Positions 15,984 to 25,442 are shown, counted from the first letter of the stretch. The stretch is 64,000 bases of DNA from Prochlorococcus sp. AG-355-J09 (GCA_003278735.1 QCDO01000010.1:1-64000), one strand, 5' to 3'. The notes: generated by a model from the sequence alone, not told the origin. Numbers and translations are program-made.

Positions 15984-18095
15984 ATGAATTTTACTAAAAG
16001 TCAATGCCCATATTGCGGTGTTGGCTGTGGTTTAAAAATGAAGCCTAAAAGTTCGGTTTCTGATGATAAATGGTTAGTCAGTGGAGATAGGGATAGTCCT
16101 TCAACTCAAGGTAAATTGTGCGTAAAAGGAGCAACAGTATGTGAGACCCTAAAAGATGGGAGATTAAAAGAACCACTTTATAGGGAAAATTTAAATGAAG
16201 AATTTAAAGAAATTTCCTGGGACGAATCATACGAAATTCTGAAAGAGAATATTTTGAGTTCTATAAAAAATTATGGACCTGATTCAATAGCTATGTATGG
16301 CTCAGGTCAATTTCATACTGAAGATTATTACGTAGCCCAAAAGCTTCTAAAGGGAGCAATAGGCACAAATAATTTTGATGCTAATTCAAGACTATGTATG
16401 AGCTCAGCAGTAGCTGGATATAACAGAAGTTTTGGCTCTGATGGCCCACCTTGTTGTTATGAAGATATTGATCATTGCTCTTTAATTTTATTAATAGGGA
16501 CAAATACTGCAGAATGTCATCCCGTTCTTTTTGATCGAATTAAAAAACGTAAAAGAAACATAAATGATAATTTAAAGGTAATAGTAATTGATCCAAGAGA
16601 AACTGAAACTTCATCCATAGCAGATTTTTACTTACAAATTTCTTCTGGAACAGATCTATTTTTATTTATTGGGATTGCGAATTATCTTTATAAGAATCAA
16701 TTAACTGATCAAAATTTCATTGATAAGTCGACCGAAAGCTATTTTGATTTTGTAAAACATATACAAAAATGGGATTTAAAAAAAATAAGTGAAATTTGCA
16801 ATATATCCGAGAAAACAATTATTGATATTGCAAAATTATGGGGAGGAAGCAAAAATGTTCTAAGTCTTTGGTCGATGGGTTTGAATCAAAGGCAAGAGGG
16901 TACAGCAGCAGTAAATGGGCTAATAAATCTTCATTTAATGACCGGCCAAATAGGCAAAGAAGGTTCTGGTCCTTTTTCATTAACTGGCCAACCAAACGCT
17001 ATGGGTGGGAGAGAAGCAGGAGGACTATCGCACCTTCTTCCAGGATATAGGTTTGTAAAAAATAAAATAGATAGGAATGAAATTGAAAAAATATGGGGGT
17101 TCCCTCAGGGAAAGATATCTGCAAAACAAGGTCTATCTGCATTTGAACAAATAGAAGCTATAAAAAAAGGATCTGTGAAAATTTGGTGGATTGCAGCTAC
17201 GAACCCTTTGGTTAGCATGCCTAATTTAAACGTTGTAAAAAAAGCACTTTTAAAATGTCCTTTAATTATCCTCAATGAATCTTATGAACAAAGTGAATCA
17301 ATTAAATATGCTCATCTAGTATTGCCCGCAGCTCAATGGAGCGAAAAAGATGGTGTTATGACAAATTCAGAAAGAAGAGTAACCCTTTGCCCATCTTTCA
17401 GAGAGTCGAACAAAAATTCAAAACCAGATTGGCAAATATTTGCTGAATTAGGACAGAAAATAGGTTATTTCAAACAATTTGAATATGAATCTTCATCGGA
17501 AGTTTATGACGAATTTTTAAAAACGACTACAAAAAGATTATGCGATATGAGCGGATTATCATATCAATTATTAAAAAATCATGGTCCTCAACAATGGCCT
17601 TATCCTAAAGGCAGCGTACCTAGTACATCTTCAAAAAGATTATATGAAGATGGTTATTTCCCAACTGAGACTGGCAAAGCAAATTTTTGTATTGATGATC
17701 CTATAGGGTTGGCTGAACCCCCTTCAAATGAGTACCCACTTATTTTGACAATTGGAAGATATCTAAGTCAATGGCATACAATGACAAGAACTTCTAAAGT
17801 TCAAAAACTTACAAAAAAGAATCCAGAACCGTTATTGGAAATTAATTCTAAAGATGCTTTATCTTTAAAAATCAAAAATGATGAAATAGTAAAAATTAAA
17901 TCCAAAAGAGGGGAAGTTCAAGCAAAAGTTCAGATCACTGACAAAATTAAAGCAGGTACAGTTTTTTTACCAATGCATTGGGGTTTTAGTCAAAAAAATA
18001 AGTGTGAAGTAAACTCTTTGATGCATGAAAAGTCATGCCCGATATCAAAACAACCGGAATTAAAAGCATGCTCAGTAATAATTGTTCCAAACTAG
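15984..18095 (+). CDS. narB: Ferredoxin-nitrate reductase NarB
   Basis: Assimilatory molybdoenzyme that reduces nitrate to nitrite with ferredoxin electrons. The N-terminal [4Fe-4S] ligands CPYCGVGCGL (residues 8-17) and KLCVKG (about 47) are intact, followed by MGD-binding regions (GSGQFHTEDYYVAQK; LTGQPNAMGGREAGG) and the C-terminal molybdopterin-dinucleotide-binding barrel (MHWGFSQ). 703 residues matches cyanobacterial NarB. No twin-arginine signal, so it is cytoplasmic. Second gene of the nrtP operon. Confidence 0.97.
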   Translation: MNFTKSQCPYCGVGCGLKMKPKSSVSDDKWLVSGDRDSPSTQGKLCVKGATVCETLKDGRLKEPLYRENLNEEFKEISWDESYEILKENILSSIKNYGPDSIAMYGSGQFHTEDYYVAQKLLKGAIGTNNFDANSRLCMSSAVAGYNRSFGSDGPPCCYEDIDHCSLILLIGTNTAECHPVLFDRIKKRKRNINDNLKVIVIDPRETETSSIADFYLQISSGTDLFLFIGIANYLYKNQLTDQNFIDKSTESYFDFVKHIQKWDLKKISEICNISEKTIIDIAKLWGGSKNVLSLWSMGLNQRQEGTAAVNGLINLHLMTGQIGKEGSGPFSLTGQPNAMGGREAGGLSHLLPGYRFVKNKIDRNEIEKIWGFPQGKISAKQGLSAFEQIEAIKKGSVKIWWIAATNPLVSMPNLNVVKKALLKCPLIILNESYEQSESIKYAHLVLPAAQWSEKDGVMTNSERRVTLCPSFRESNKNSKPDWQIFAELGQKIGYFKQFEYESSSEVYDEFLKTTTKRLCDMSGLSYQLLKNHGPQQWPYPKGSVPSTSSKRLYEDGYFPTETGKANFCIDDPIGLAEPPSNEYPLILTIGRYLSQWHTMTRTSKVQKLTKKNPEPLLEINSKDALSLKIKNDEIVKIKSKRGEVQAKVQITDKIKAGTVFLPMHWGFSQKNKCEVNSLMHEKSCPISKQPELKACSVIIVPN

Positions 18096-18104
18096 GCAAT
18101 AATC

Positions 18105-18566
18105 TTATTTCAGAATCTCATCAAATGCTCTATCCAAATTGTTGTGTTCATGACTTGGTCTAACTAATTTGCAAAAAGCAAATCTATCTAATTCGTTTAA
18201 ATTTCTCCATTTTTCAACTGAAATATTAATTCCCCTTGTTAGTGCCGATTTTAAAACTTGGTCAGGAACTTTATTTTTATTTTGCCAAGGTTGATTAATT
18301 GAAATTTCTATTTCTTTTGCTTCTCCATATTTTGAATTAGATGTAATTTCTTTCAAAAAAGTTTTTAAATCAATGAGATCGTTTTTTGAATCTGGCCAAT
18401 CTACTATCTTATTTTTTTCAATTAAATTAAAATCTTGCCAATGAGTAAGTTTTAATTTTATTCCAATTAAATCAAGTTTCCTTCTTACACATAAAGGAAT
18501 GCATCTTAAGTCTTTAATAAAATCATCCTCGAAATTAAAATAATGATTTGATTGACTGTTAACCAA
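18105..18566 (-). CDS. Nitrate reductase associated protein
   Basis: 153 residues with the signature FEDDFIKDLRCIPLCVRRKL followed by a lysine-rich linker and a C-terminal helix pair (WRNLNELDRFAFCKLVRP). I recognise this as the Nitr_red_assoc family found next to narB in cyanobacteria. It lies convergently 9 bp past the narB stop. Role unproven; probably assembly or regulation of nitrate reductase. Confidence 0.85.
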   Translation of the reverse strand: MVNSQSNHYFNFEDDFIKDLRCIPLCVRRKLDLIGIKLKLTHWQDFNLIEKNKIVDWPDSKNDLIDLKTFLKEITSNSKYGEAKEIEISINQPWQNKNKVPDQVLKSALTRGINISVEKWRNLNELDRFAFCKLVRPSHEHNNLDRAFDEILK

Positions 18567-18667
18567 AATTAAATTGATATTTTATTAATAAATTAATGCT
18601 AAGTATAAAAAATTGATATTAGCTTTATTAAAAATTTTATTTTTTGTATTATTGAATAAATTGCTAA

Positions 18668-19153
18668 ATGGAAATGGATAAATCTTTAACTCATATTAAT
18701 GAAAGGGGAGAAATGAACATAGTTGATATTTCAGATAAAGTAGAAACTAGAAGAGAGGCTTTAGCAGAAGGATATATTAATTTAAACAAAGAAATATTAG
18801 AAAAAATAAAAAATGAAAAAATTAAAAAAGGTGATATTTTTGCAGCGGCTAGATTTTCTGCAATAAATGGTGCAAAAAAAACCTCAGAACTTATTCCTCT
18901 CTGTCATAATTTATCATTGAATAAAATCACAATTGATTTTGAAATTTGTGAATCAATGAAAGCAATTAAAATTATTGCTTTTTGCAAATCTCATTCTAAA
19001 ACAGGTGTAGAGATGGAGGCTCTTACATCAGTTTCAATTGGCCTTCTCACTCTATATGACATGCTTAAAGCTTTAGATCCTTTTATGACTATTGATAATA
19101 TTCGCCTTTTAGAAAAAAAAGGTGGTAAAAATGGAATATTAAAAAGAAGTTAA
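18668..19153 (+). CDS. moaC: Cyclic pyranopterin monophosphate synthase MoaC
   Basis: Converts the MoaA product to cyclic pyranopterin monophosphate. Signature segments SLTHINERGEMNIVDISDK at the N-terminus, IPLCHNLSLNKI, and the GVEMEALTSVSIGLLTLYDM region are all present. 161 residues, family-typical. Starts a two-gene plus-strand unit with moeA 12 bp downstream. Confidence 0.96.
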   Translation: MEMDKSLTHINERGEMNIVDISDKVETRREALAEGYINLNKEILEKIKNEKIKKGDIFAAARFSAINGAKKTSELIPLCHNLSLNKITIDFEICESMKAIKIIAFCKSHSKTGVEMEALTSVSIGLLTLYDMLKALDPFMTIDNIRLLEKKGGKNGILKRS

Positions 19154-19165
19154 GTACTCACAATA

Positions 19166-20428
19166 ATGGGAATTGATATCAATAATCAGGGTCTTTATTT
19201 ATACGATGCTATTAAAAAAATCTTGGAAGAGATAGATACTTTAGTAGTGAATAATGCAATTTTACATAAGGAAGAGATTAATTTAGACGAAGCACTTGGG
19301 AAAGTTTCTATGGAGGAAATCTTTTCTGAGGAAGATATACCAGGTTATAGATCATCAGTTATGGATGGATATGCTTTAGGAGAATCAACTAAAGGGAATA
19401 AATGGAAAATTGTTGGAGAGTCTTTTCCCGGAAAGCCATTTAATGATCTTCTTAAAAAAGGTGAAGCTGTAACTATTAGCACAGGTTCATTTGTGCCAGA
19501 TAATTGTTTTTCTGTGATACCTCAAGAACAAGTTTCTTTAGAATTTTTAAACGGAAATGAGTATATTGTTAAAAAAGAAACATCATCTAATAACTCTTGG
19601 ATTAGAGAAAAAAATGATCAAGTATTTAAAGGTGAAATATTAATCAAGAAAGGGGTAAAGATTACACCTGGGATTTTAAGTAAATTAGCAAGTTGCGGGA
19701 TAAAAACTATAAAAGTTAATAAATTTTCTAAATTAGGTTTACTAATTACTGGAGATGAACTTATCAAATCAGGATCTGCAAGAAAGAAAGGAGAAATATG
19801 GGAAAGTAATAGTATTTTGATAAAATCAATCGCAAAAAATCTTGGATTTGAAATTAATGAAATTCATATAGAAAAAGATAATTATCAAAGTATTAAAAAT
19901 TCTCTTATAAATATTTCTGAATTTAATGATGTGGTTATTTCAGTTGGTGGGATATCAGTGGGTAAAAAAGATTTTTTAAAAGATATTATTAACGAGATAG
20001 GAGAGATTAAATTTTGGAAACTATTTTTAAAGCCAGGAAAACCCTTTGCTTTTGGATTGATAAACAAAAAAATTCCTTATTTTGGATTACCTGGGAATCC
20101 CGTTTCAGCAGCTATTACTTTTATCCAACTTGTTTGGCCCGCACTTCAGAAACTTGAAGGAATTACTAATATTGAATTTCCTCTTAGGATTAAGGTTAAG
20201 CTGAATTCTGATTTAAAAAGAAGAAAAGGGAGACCTGAATTGCTTAGAGGAAAACTTATCGTTAATGAAGAAGGTGAATTAATTGCAGATATTTCTAAAG
20301 AACAATCCTCATCAAAGATTAGTTCAATATCTAATTCAGATCTATTAATAGAAATACCTTCTGAAATTGATTTTTGTCAAAAAGGAAATTTATTATGGGC
20401 ACAACTTTTAAAAAATAATTTTTTATAA
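19166..20428 (+). CDS. moeA: Molybdopterin molybdenumtransferase MoeA
   Basis: Inserts molybdate into adenylylated molybdopterin. At 420 residues it shows PGYRSSVMDGYAL, the MPT-binding core (LLITGDELIKSG, ISVGGISVGKKDF, KPGKPFAFG) and PGNPVSA. Co-transcribed with moaC. It overlaps moaE, which runs in the opposite direction, by six bases at the 3' end. Confidence 0.96.
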   Translation: MGIDINNQGLYLYDAIKKILEEIDTLVVNNAILHKEEINLDEALGKVSMEEIFSEEDIPGYRSSVMDGYALGESTKGNKWKIVGESFPGKPFNDLLKKGEAVTISTGSFVPDNCFSVIPQEQVSLEFLNGNEYIVKKETSSNNSWIREKNDQVFKGEILIKKGVKITPGILSKLASCGIKTIKVNKFSKLGLLITGDELIKSGSARKKGEIWESNSILIKSIAKNLGFEINEIHIEKDNYQSIKNSLINISEFNDVVISVGGISVGKKDFLKDIINEIGEIKFWKLFLKPGKPFAFGLINKKIPYFGLPGNPVSAAITFIQLVWPALQKLEGITNIEFPLRIKVKLNSDLKRRKGRPELLRGKLIVNEEGELIADISKEQSSSKISSISNSDLLIEIPSEIDFCQKGNLLWAQLLKNNFL

Positions 20429-20875
20429 TTCAAAGCCTAAGTCAGTATTCTTTTTTACCCATGAGGATCCTTTGCAAGTCCATTCTTTTTTCCAAAAAGG
20501 AACTTTGTATTTTGTAAATTCAAGTATTTCTTGGAGATATTTATTTGCAATGCCTCTATGATTAGCACTTACTGCTATTAAAATAATAGGCTCGTTAGGG
20601 TAAATGAAACCTATCCTGTGCAAGAGGAAAATACATAAATCATCCTGTTTTTCAGAAATTTTCATTAAATATTTTTTAATATAATTTTCGGTCATTCCTT
20701 TATAATGAACAATTTCTAGTTTCTTTAAATCATTTCCAAATTGATCAAAGGGCCTTACTCTCCCAATAAAAAATGAGTTTGCTGAATTTTTATTTACCTT
20801 TTCCAAAAGTTCTAATTCTTTATAAGGATTAAAAGTCTCTTCTAGGATTTTAAATTTTATTCTTAAATTATCCAC
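20423..20875 (-). CDS. moaE: Molybdopterin synthase large subunit MoaE
   Basis: Catalytic subunit of MPT synthase. GRVRPFDQFG, HYKGMTENYIKK and the catalytic Lys region FWKKEWTCKGSSWVKK are present. I place the start at a GTG (20875) inside the end of moaD rather than the ATG at 20908: this gives 150 residues, makes the N-terminus match the family (DNLRIKFKILEETFNP) and gives a normal short overlap with moaD. Confidence 0.93.
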   Translation of the reverse strand: MDNLRIKFKILEETFNPYKELELLEKVNKNSANSFFIGRVRPFDQFGNDLKKLEIVHYKGMTENYIKKYLMKISEKQDDLCIFLLHRIGFIYPNEPIILIAVSANHRGIANKYLQEILEFTKYKVPFWKKEWTCKGSSWVKKNTDLGFEL

Positions 20876-21119
20876 CGGTAAACATTGGCATAAATGCCAC
20901 CTCATCATCCGGATTAATCATCGCATCCATATCTGTAATTTCTTGATTAATAGAAACGATAATATTATCTTGCGGTAAATTTGGATTAATTAAATTCCAT
21001 ACAGAAAAAACCTTCATTTGAGACCCTTCAATTGTAAGAAATTTTTCATTCCATCCTAGATCTTCAGCGATACTAGATAATAAAACCACCTTAATTTTGT
21101 TAGATTTTTCAGTTTCCAT
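20868..21119 (-). CDS. moaD: Molybdopterin synthase sulfur carrier MoaD
   Basis: Ubiquitin-fold sulfur carrier of 83 residues ending in the required GG (FMPMFTGG), with the preceding NPDDEVAF segment typical of the family. Its C-terminal glycine is thiocarboxylated and donates sulfur to MPT. It overlaps moaE. No MoeB-like activating enzyme is encoded in the window, so that step must come from elsewhere in the genome. Confidence 0.94.
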   Translation of the reverse strand: METEKSNKIKVVLLSSIAEDLGWNEKFLTIEGSQMKVFSVWNLINPNLPQDNIIVSINQEITDMDAMINPDDEVAFMPMFTGG

Positions 21120-21154
21120 CTATAGTGATCTAGTAACTAATGGTTTAATTTTAA

Positions 21155-21649
21155 GTGGTTTCTATAGCTTTGCTTACTGTTTCTGATACTCGTAACACAA
21201 AAAATGATGAGAGTGGAAATTATCTCCTTCACGAGGCTGAGAGATTAGGACACAATGTCGTTGATAAGATAATTTGCAAAGATGATATTTATTTAATTAG
21301 AAAATATACAAGCGATTGGATCTCAGATCCAAATATTGATGTGATTATTACTACAGGTGGTACAGGAATTACAGCTAGGGACGTTACTCCTGAAGCTATT
21401 AGACCTTTATTAGATAAAGAGATTGATGGTTTTGGGGAGACTTTTAGATTTTTATCATTTAAAAAGATAGGAACTAGTACTTTACAAAGTAGGTGTATTG
21501 CTGGGTCTGCAAATGGTAAGTTTTTATTCGTTTTGCCAGGATCTAAGGATGCTGTTATGACAGGTTGGCAAGATATAATTTCTTATCAACTTAATGAAAA
21601 TACAAAACCTTGTAATTTAATAAATCTCATTGATAAGTTAAAAAAATAA
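21155..21649 (+). CDS. moaB: Molybdopterin adenylyltransferase (MoaB/MogA family)
   Basis: Activates molybdopterin with ATP before molybdenum insertion by MoeA. The family motif TTGGTGITARDVTPEAI is intact, as is SDTRNTKNDESG near the N-terminus. Starts at a GTG 35 bp from the divergent moaD start; an upstream ATG is followed at once by a stop. 164 residues. Confidence 0.94.
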   Translation: MVSIALLTVSDTRNTKNDESGNYLLHEAERLGHNVVDKIICKDDIYLIRKYTSDWISDPNIDVIITTGGTGITARDVTPEAIRPLLDKEIDGFGETFRFLSFKKIGTSTLQSRCIAGSANGKFLFVLPGSKDAVMTGWQDIISYQLNENTKPCNLINLIDKLKK

Positions 21650-21658
21650 TTCTCTAGT

Positions 21659-22387
21659 TTATTTATTTATTAGAAATTGATTTGAGATCAATTTTTGATT
21701 TTTTATGCATTTAAGTAGAGAAGGATCTTTTATTTCATTTTCTAATTTTGATAATTGTTCAAAACTATTATCATTCCAAATGCTCCCTAAAGAAAAAATT
21801 GCATATTTTGCGATTTCTAATTCTTTATTTAAAGAATATTTATAGAGCAATTTACAAACTATTTCGCTTTCTCTTCTTTTTAAAATAGAGATTATCTTGT
21901 AGTTGATTTTGAAATCATCGTAAATTTTTATTTGATCAATAAAAGATAATAATATTTGATCAGTTAATTGATGAGCTTTGAAATGAAGAATATTAAGACC
22001 TGCAATCCAAAAATCTATTTCGCAAATATCGAATATTTCTTTAATTAATGTAAGTTCGATTTCTCCTCCCCAGGGCTCTAAAGCATTAATTATGTGAATA
22101 TTTAACTTATTATTTTGATAAAGATTTTTTAGTAAAAGATCTTTTGCATCTTTTTCATTTGTTAATTTAAGGGCCTCAACAAATTCAACTTTAAGGCCAA
22201 ATTTTTTTATCAACTTTTCAAGTAAAAAATAGCCTTTCCTTTCTTGCATACCTATTTTTTCCGCAATAACTTTGCGAATCTCAAAAGATAATTTCAATGA
22301 ATAGTAGGAAAAAAGAATATCAAGATCTAATTTTTTTGAACCTAATCCATTTAAAACTTCTAATATTTCAGATTCACTTTTGCTCAT
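21659..22387 (-). CDS. HEAT-repeat protein next to nirA, NirB/CpcE-like candidate
   Basis: 242 residues of helical repeats of about 30 residues (VIAEKIGMQERKGYFLLEKL; IAKYAIFSLGSIWNDNSF), resembling the PBS-lyase HEAT class. It sits 9 bp downstream of nirA on the same strand. In other cyanobacteria a protein of this type (called NirB there, unrelated to the bacterial nirB enzyme) is linked to nirA. It probably assists or regulates nitrite reductase; it is unlikely to act on phycobilisomes, which high-light Prochlorococcus lacks. Confidence 0.75.
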   Translation of the reverse strand: MSKSESEILEVLNGLGSKKLDLDILFSYYSLKLSFEIRKVIAEKIGMQERKGYFLLEKLIKKFGLKVEFVEALKLTNEKDAKDLLLKNLYQNNKLNIHIINALEPWGGEIELTLIKEIFDICEIDFWIAGLNILHFKAHQLTDQILLSFIDQIKIYDDFKINYKIISILKRRESEIVCKLLYKYSLNKELEIAKYAIFSLGSIWNDNSFEQLSKLENEIKDPSLLKCIKNQKLISNQFLINK

Positions 22388-22396
22388 TAATATATT

Positions 22397-23920
22397 TTAG
22401 GTTTTTAACTTTGCATTAAACTTTTTGATTAAAATTTCTTTGATTAAATTATAAATTTCATGTTTACTAACTTTTTTAAATTCGGTTTCACCCAATGTTT
22501 GCAGGTGATCTTGTCTTCCTCCAATACTGACATTATATCCATCCTCAGTTCCTCCTCCCTCTTTTTTTACCTTTGTACCAGTCATGCCAATACCACCCAT
22601 ATGAGCTTGTCCACAATTATTTGGACAACCTGTCCAATGGATTTTAACCTCCTCTGATAATTCAAGTTCTCGATCTAATTTTTCAGAAATATTCCTTGCT
22701 ATATCTTTGGTATTTGCAAGAGCAAAGCTACAATAACTACTCCCTGTACATGAAACAGTACTCGCTGAAAAATGGGATGGATTTAATTTGAATTTATTAA
22801 CAATTTCTTCATTACCAAATTCTTCTAAAATATTATCTTTCAGGCCAACAATAATTAGATTTTGATCTTCGGTTAGTCTTACTTCACTCTGTCCATATTT
22901 TTCACTTAATCTTGCAATTTCTTGTATGTCTTCTACACATAATCTTCCTACAGGAATGTGTAATCCAGCAAAGTAAAGATTATTCTGTTTTTGTTTATTA
23001 ATCCCAAATAAACTTCTTTGTTTTTCGTTAAAAATTGAACCTGGATCGTTCGATAAAGTTCCAAATTTTTCTTCTACAAGTTCTCTAAATTTTTCGATAC
23101 CTATAGAGTTCAAATAATATCTAAATCTTCCTTTATTTCTTAGAAATCTATCCCCATTATCTCGCCAAAGGGAACAAATAATTCCAGTTATTTTGCATAT
23201 ATCTTTTTCTTCTACCCAGACATCTAGAGGTATAGCATAAGCATTCAAAGTTGCTGATAAAATTCCTCCTACCCAGACACCAAAGCCTAATATTCCATTT
23301 TTAAAAACAGGATGAAAGATAAGATCATTATGTAGAAGAAAATTATCTTTTGCTCCTGCAACTGCAGTATTCCACTTCCTCGGTAAATTCGAGAATTCGG
23401 GGTTGCCATTACCAGAATTTGTTAAGTAATTTTCTAATTCAGAAGTATATTTTCTTGTATCTATAATTTCTTCAGGATCAATTCCCGCTAGTGGATTGCC
23501 AGTAACATTCCTTGGATTATCCATTCCAGACTGAACGGATGTAATATCAACCTCTCTAAGTCTTTTAATAATATCTGGTAGATCATTTATCAAAACTCCC
23601 CTTAATTGAATATTTTGCCTAGTTGTTATATCTGCAGAACCGTCTTCTCCGTATCTAGCAACTATTGAAGCGATTACTCTCAACTGATTAGAGTTTAAAA
23701 TTCCATTGGGAACTCTAAGCCTCATCATAAATCTTCCAGGAGTTTTTGGTCTCCAAAAAAGGCCATACCACTTTAAGCGCATTTGCAAATCTACTTCATC
23801 CATCTCTTCCCACCCTTTAAGAGCATAATCATCTAATTCTTCAAAAATTTTCAGACCATCTTTCTCCGCCTTTTGCTTTTCAATCTTATTTAATTTTTTA
23901 TCATTTAAATAATATTGCAT
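22397..23920 (-). CDS. nirA: Ferredoxin-nitrite reductase NirA
   Basis: Reduces nitrite to ammonium with six ferredoxin electrons. Siroheme and [4Fe-4S] ligands appear as SCTGSSYCSFA and HWTGCPNNCGQAHMG. N-terminal substrate-channel motifs RFMMRLRVPNG and DITTRQNIQLRG are present. 507 residues. It lacks any C-terminal ferredoxin extension, unlike the NirA of some filamentous cyanobacteria. Confidence 0.97.
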   Translation of the reverse strand: MQYYLNDKKLNKIEKQKAEKDGLKIFEELDDYALKGWEEMDEVDLQMRLKWYGLFWRPKTPGRFMMRLRVPNGILNSNQLRVIASIVARYGEDGSADITTRQNIQLRGVLINDLPDIIKRLREVDITSVQSGMDNPRNVTGNPLAGIDPEEIIDTRKYTSELENYLTNSGNGNPEFSNLPRKWNTAVAGAKDNFLLHNDLIFHPVFKNGILGFGVWVGGILSATLNAYAIPLDVWVEEKDICKITGIICSLWRDNGDRFLRNKGRFRYYLNSIGIEKFRELVEEKFGTLSNDPGSIFNEKQRSLFGINKQKQNNLYFAGLHIPVGRLCVEDIQEIARLSEKYGQSEVRLTEDQNLIIVGLKDNILEEFGNEEIVNKFKLNPSHFSASTVSCTGSSYCSFALANTKDIARNISEKLDRELELSEEVKIHWTGCPNNCGQAHMGGIGMTGTKVKKEGGGTEDGYNVSIGGRQDHLQTLGETEFKKVSKHEIYNLIKEILIKKFNAKLKT

Positions 23921-23966
23921 ATCAATTTTTATTCATTTATTCTTATGAGATTTTAGACAATTTAAT

Positions 23967-23980
23967 GTTTCCTCTTATAC
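23967..23980 (-). promoter_or_regulatory. Probable NtcA site of nirA
   Basis: The minus strand reads GTATAAGAGGAAAC, within TGTATAAGAGGAAACA: GTA-N8-AAC, one base off the NtcA consensus. It is centred 53 bp upstream of the nirA ATG, about the same distance as in nrtP (63 bp). The -10 element is less clear than that of nrtP. Confidence 0.6.
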
Positions 23981-24083
23981 AAATGTCAATAAATATTGAT
24001 TATTTATTTTTGATACTGAATTCCATATTTTAGGAAACTCGTAAGCTCATAAAAACATAAGTACTTTTTCTTGGCAGGATAAC

Positions 24084-24353
24084 TTATCCGTAATTATGGG
24101 ATACTTCTGTCCATCCTTTTTGGTGAAGTTCATGCCACTTTTCCCATGCTGAATCTATGTTGAGTTTTTCAGAGGATTTGTACCCTCCAGGTTCTCCAAG
24201 GTGATTTGTGTAGAAAAGATGAGTATGAATTTTTAAATTAGGTTTAAGAGAATTTTTGCATTCTTCGAAAAAGATCATTCTGCTGCCTTCGGGATTTAGT
24301 AGGCATCCGTTGGGTTTGCTAGTGCTACAACCAAATGAGTACTTAGGCTCCAT
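24084..24353 (-). CDS. DUF1651-like small protein (89 aa)
   Basis: 89 residues with the C-terminal pattern SAWEKWHELHQKGWTEV that marks the picocyanobacterial DUF1651 family (W or Y, Leu, then GW). It has Cys at CSTSKPNGC and a GEPGGYKSSEKL segment. Related proteins lie at 36414 and 39173. Function unknown. Faces away from the 24503 gene. Confidence 0.75.
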   Translation of the reverse strand: MEPKYSFGCSTSKPNGCLLNPEGSRMIFFEECKNSLKPNLKIHTHLFYTNHLGEPGGYKSSEKLNIDSAWEKWHELHQKGWTEVSHNYG

Positions 24354-24502
24354 ACTTTACCTTTAATCTGCTGGTTGATTATTAATACGTTTGTACTACA
24401 AACTATATCCTCCTTGTTTTGCTGTCAATCCTTTTAAGGTTAAGTACTTATTTACTAATAATTATTTTGTTTTTTAATAAATAAGATAATTTCTTTTAGC
24501 TT

Positions 24503-24685
24503 ATGAATTACAGGGAAGATCTAGAAATCAAACTACAAAAAGTAACACTTGCAATGCAGGAAGTTGTAGATGATATCCACAAAACTGATCCTGAGAAGCA
24601 AAGAATAATTTCCCAACTTATTGAATTTAAAGAAGCAATCATTTCAAAGGGAAATGAACTTAATATTGAATTAGAGGCAGCCTAG
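24503..24685 (+). CDS. Small helical protein (60 aa)
   Basis: 60 residues predicted to be nearly all helix (DLEIKLQKVTLAMQEVVDDI), acidic and Cys-free. Probably a small coiled-coil protein. Not recognised. Confidence 0.6.
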   Translation: MNYREDLEIKLQKVTLAMQEVVDDIHKTDPEKQRIISQLIEFKEAIISKGNELNIELEAA

Positions 24686-24758
24686 AAAAATTCTAAATCT
24701 CATGATTGTTTAATAACTTTTAGAATATTGTTATTAACAAAGAAGGGTTATTTATCAA

Positions 24759-24920
24759 ATGCAGCCTGGTACTTTTGAATTATTGATCCTAGTATTTATC
24801 TTTTTAGGTCTTCAAGCCTGGTGGATTATCCCAATAGTTATTAAAAATAATAAATTAAATAATAGAGGTAAGGATTTAAGAGAGGAAATTAAGCAATTAG
24901 AAAAGTTATACAAAAAATAA
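24759..24920 (+). CDS. Small membrane protein with coiled tail (53 aa)
   Basis: 53 residues: one membrane helix (LLILVFIFLGLQAWWIIPIV) followed by a charged helix ending DLREEIKQLEKLYKK. The layout, a helix plus a cytoplasmic coiled tail, suggests an interaction adaptor. Not recognised. Confidence 0.55.
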   Translation: MQPGTFELLILVFIFLGLQAWWIIPIVIKNNKLNNRGKDLREEIKQLEKLYKK

Positions 24921-24973
24921 ATTAGTTTATTATTTTTGCAAACTACCTATTATTAGGAAAACTCAAATATCTT

Positions 24974-25396
24974 ATGAAATTAAAAAATTTTATACCATTT
25001 TACTTCCTTTTTATTGGGACTTTAGCTTTACCAAAACCTTCTTTTGCTGAAGAAAAGATTGAAGTTATCCCTATTATTCAAAGTTCAAAAGGACTAAGTG
25101 GTAAAAATTTTAATTATCTCGAGGGTAAGCCTGAATTAAGACTCTTAAAAGTAAAAATTCCAGTTGGCTTGAAAACTCCAATTCATACTCATCCTTCCCC
25201 AATGTTGATTCATGTCACAAGAGGAAGATTAAAGCATGTGAGGGGTGAAGAAATTAATTTCTTTAAAGCGGGTGAAGCATTTATAGAGAGTAATAATGGG
25301 GCTCCACACTATGTGAAAAATGTTGGAAAGAAGCCGGCCATGCTTCATGTAGGAGTTGTATCAGTAGTCGGAATGCCTACGGCCATAAATAAATAA
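24974..25396 (+). CDS. Secreted cupin-domain protein
   Basis: 140 residues with a signal peptide (ending ALPKPSFAEE) and one cupin barrel: motif 1 is THPSPMLIHVTRGRL with paired His, motif 2 is GAPHYVKN. It probably binds a metal in the periplasm. The substrate cannot be told from sequence. Convergent with selO. Confidence 0.82.
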   Translation: MKLKNFIPFYFLFIGTLALPKPSFAEEKIEVIPIIQSSKGLSGKNFNYLEGKPELRLLKVKIPVGLKTPIHTHPSPMLIHVTRGRLKHVRGEEINFFKAGEAFIESNNGAPHYVKNVGKKPAMLHVGVVSVVGMPTAINK

Positions 25397-25442
25397 GATT
25401 TTTTCTCTAAGTTATTCAATCTGCATTTTGGGGATTCACCTT

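Noticed and set aside
20876..20908. Longer moaE start at ATG 20908
   Set aside because: It would add eleven residues unlike the family and overlap moaD by 41 bp; the GTG at 20875 gives a normal N-terminus.
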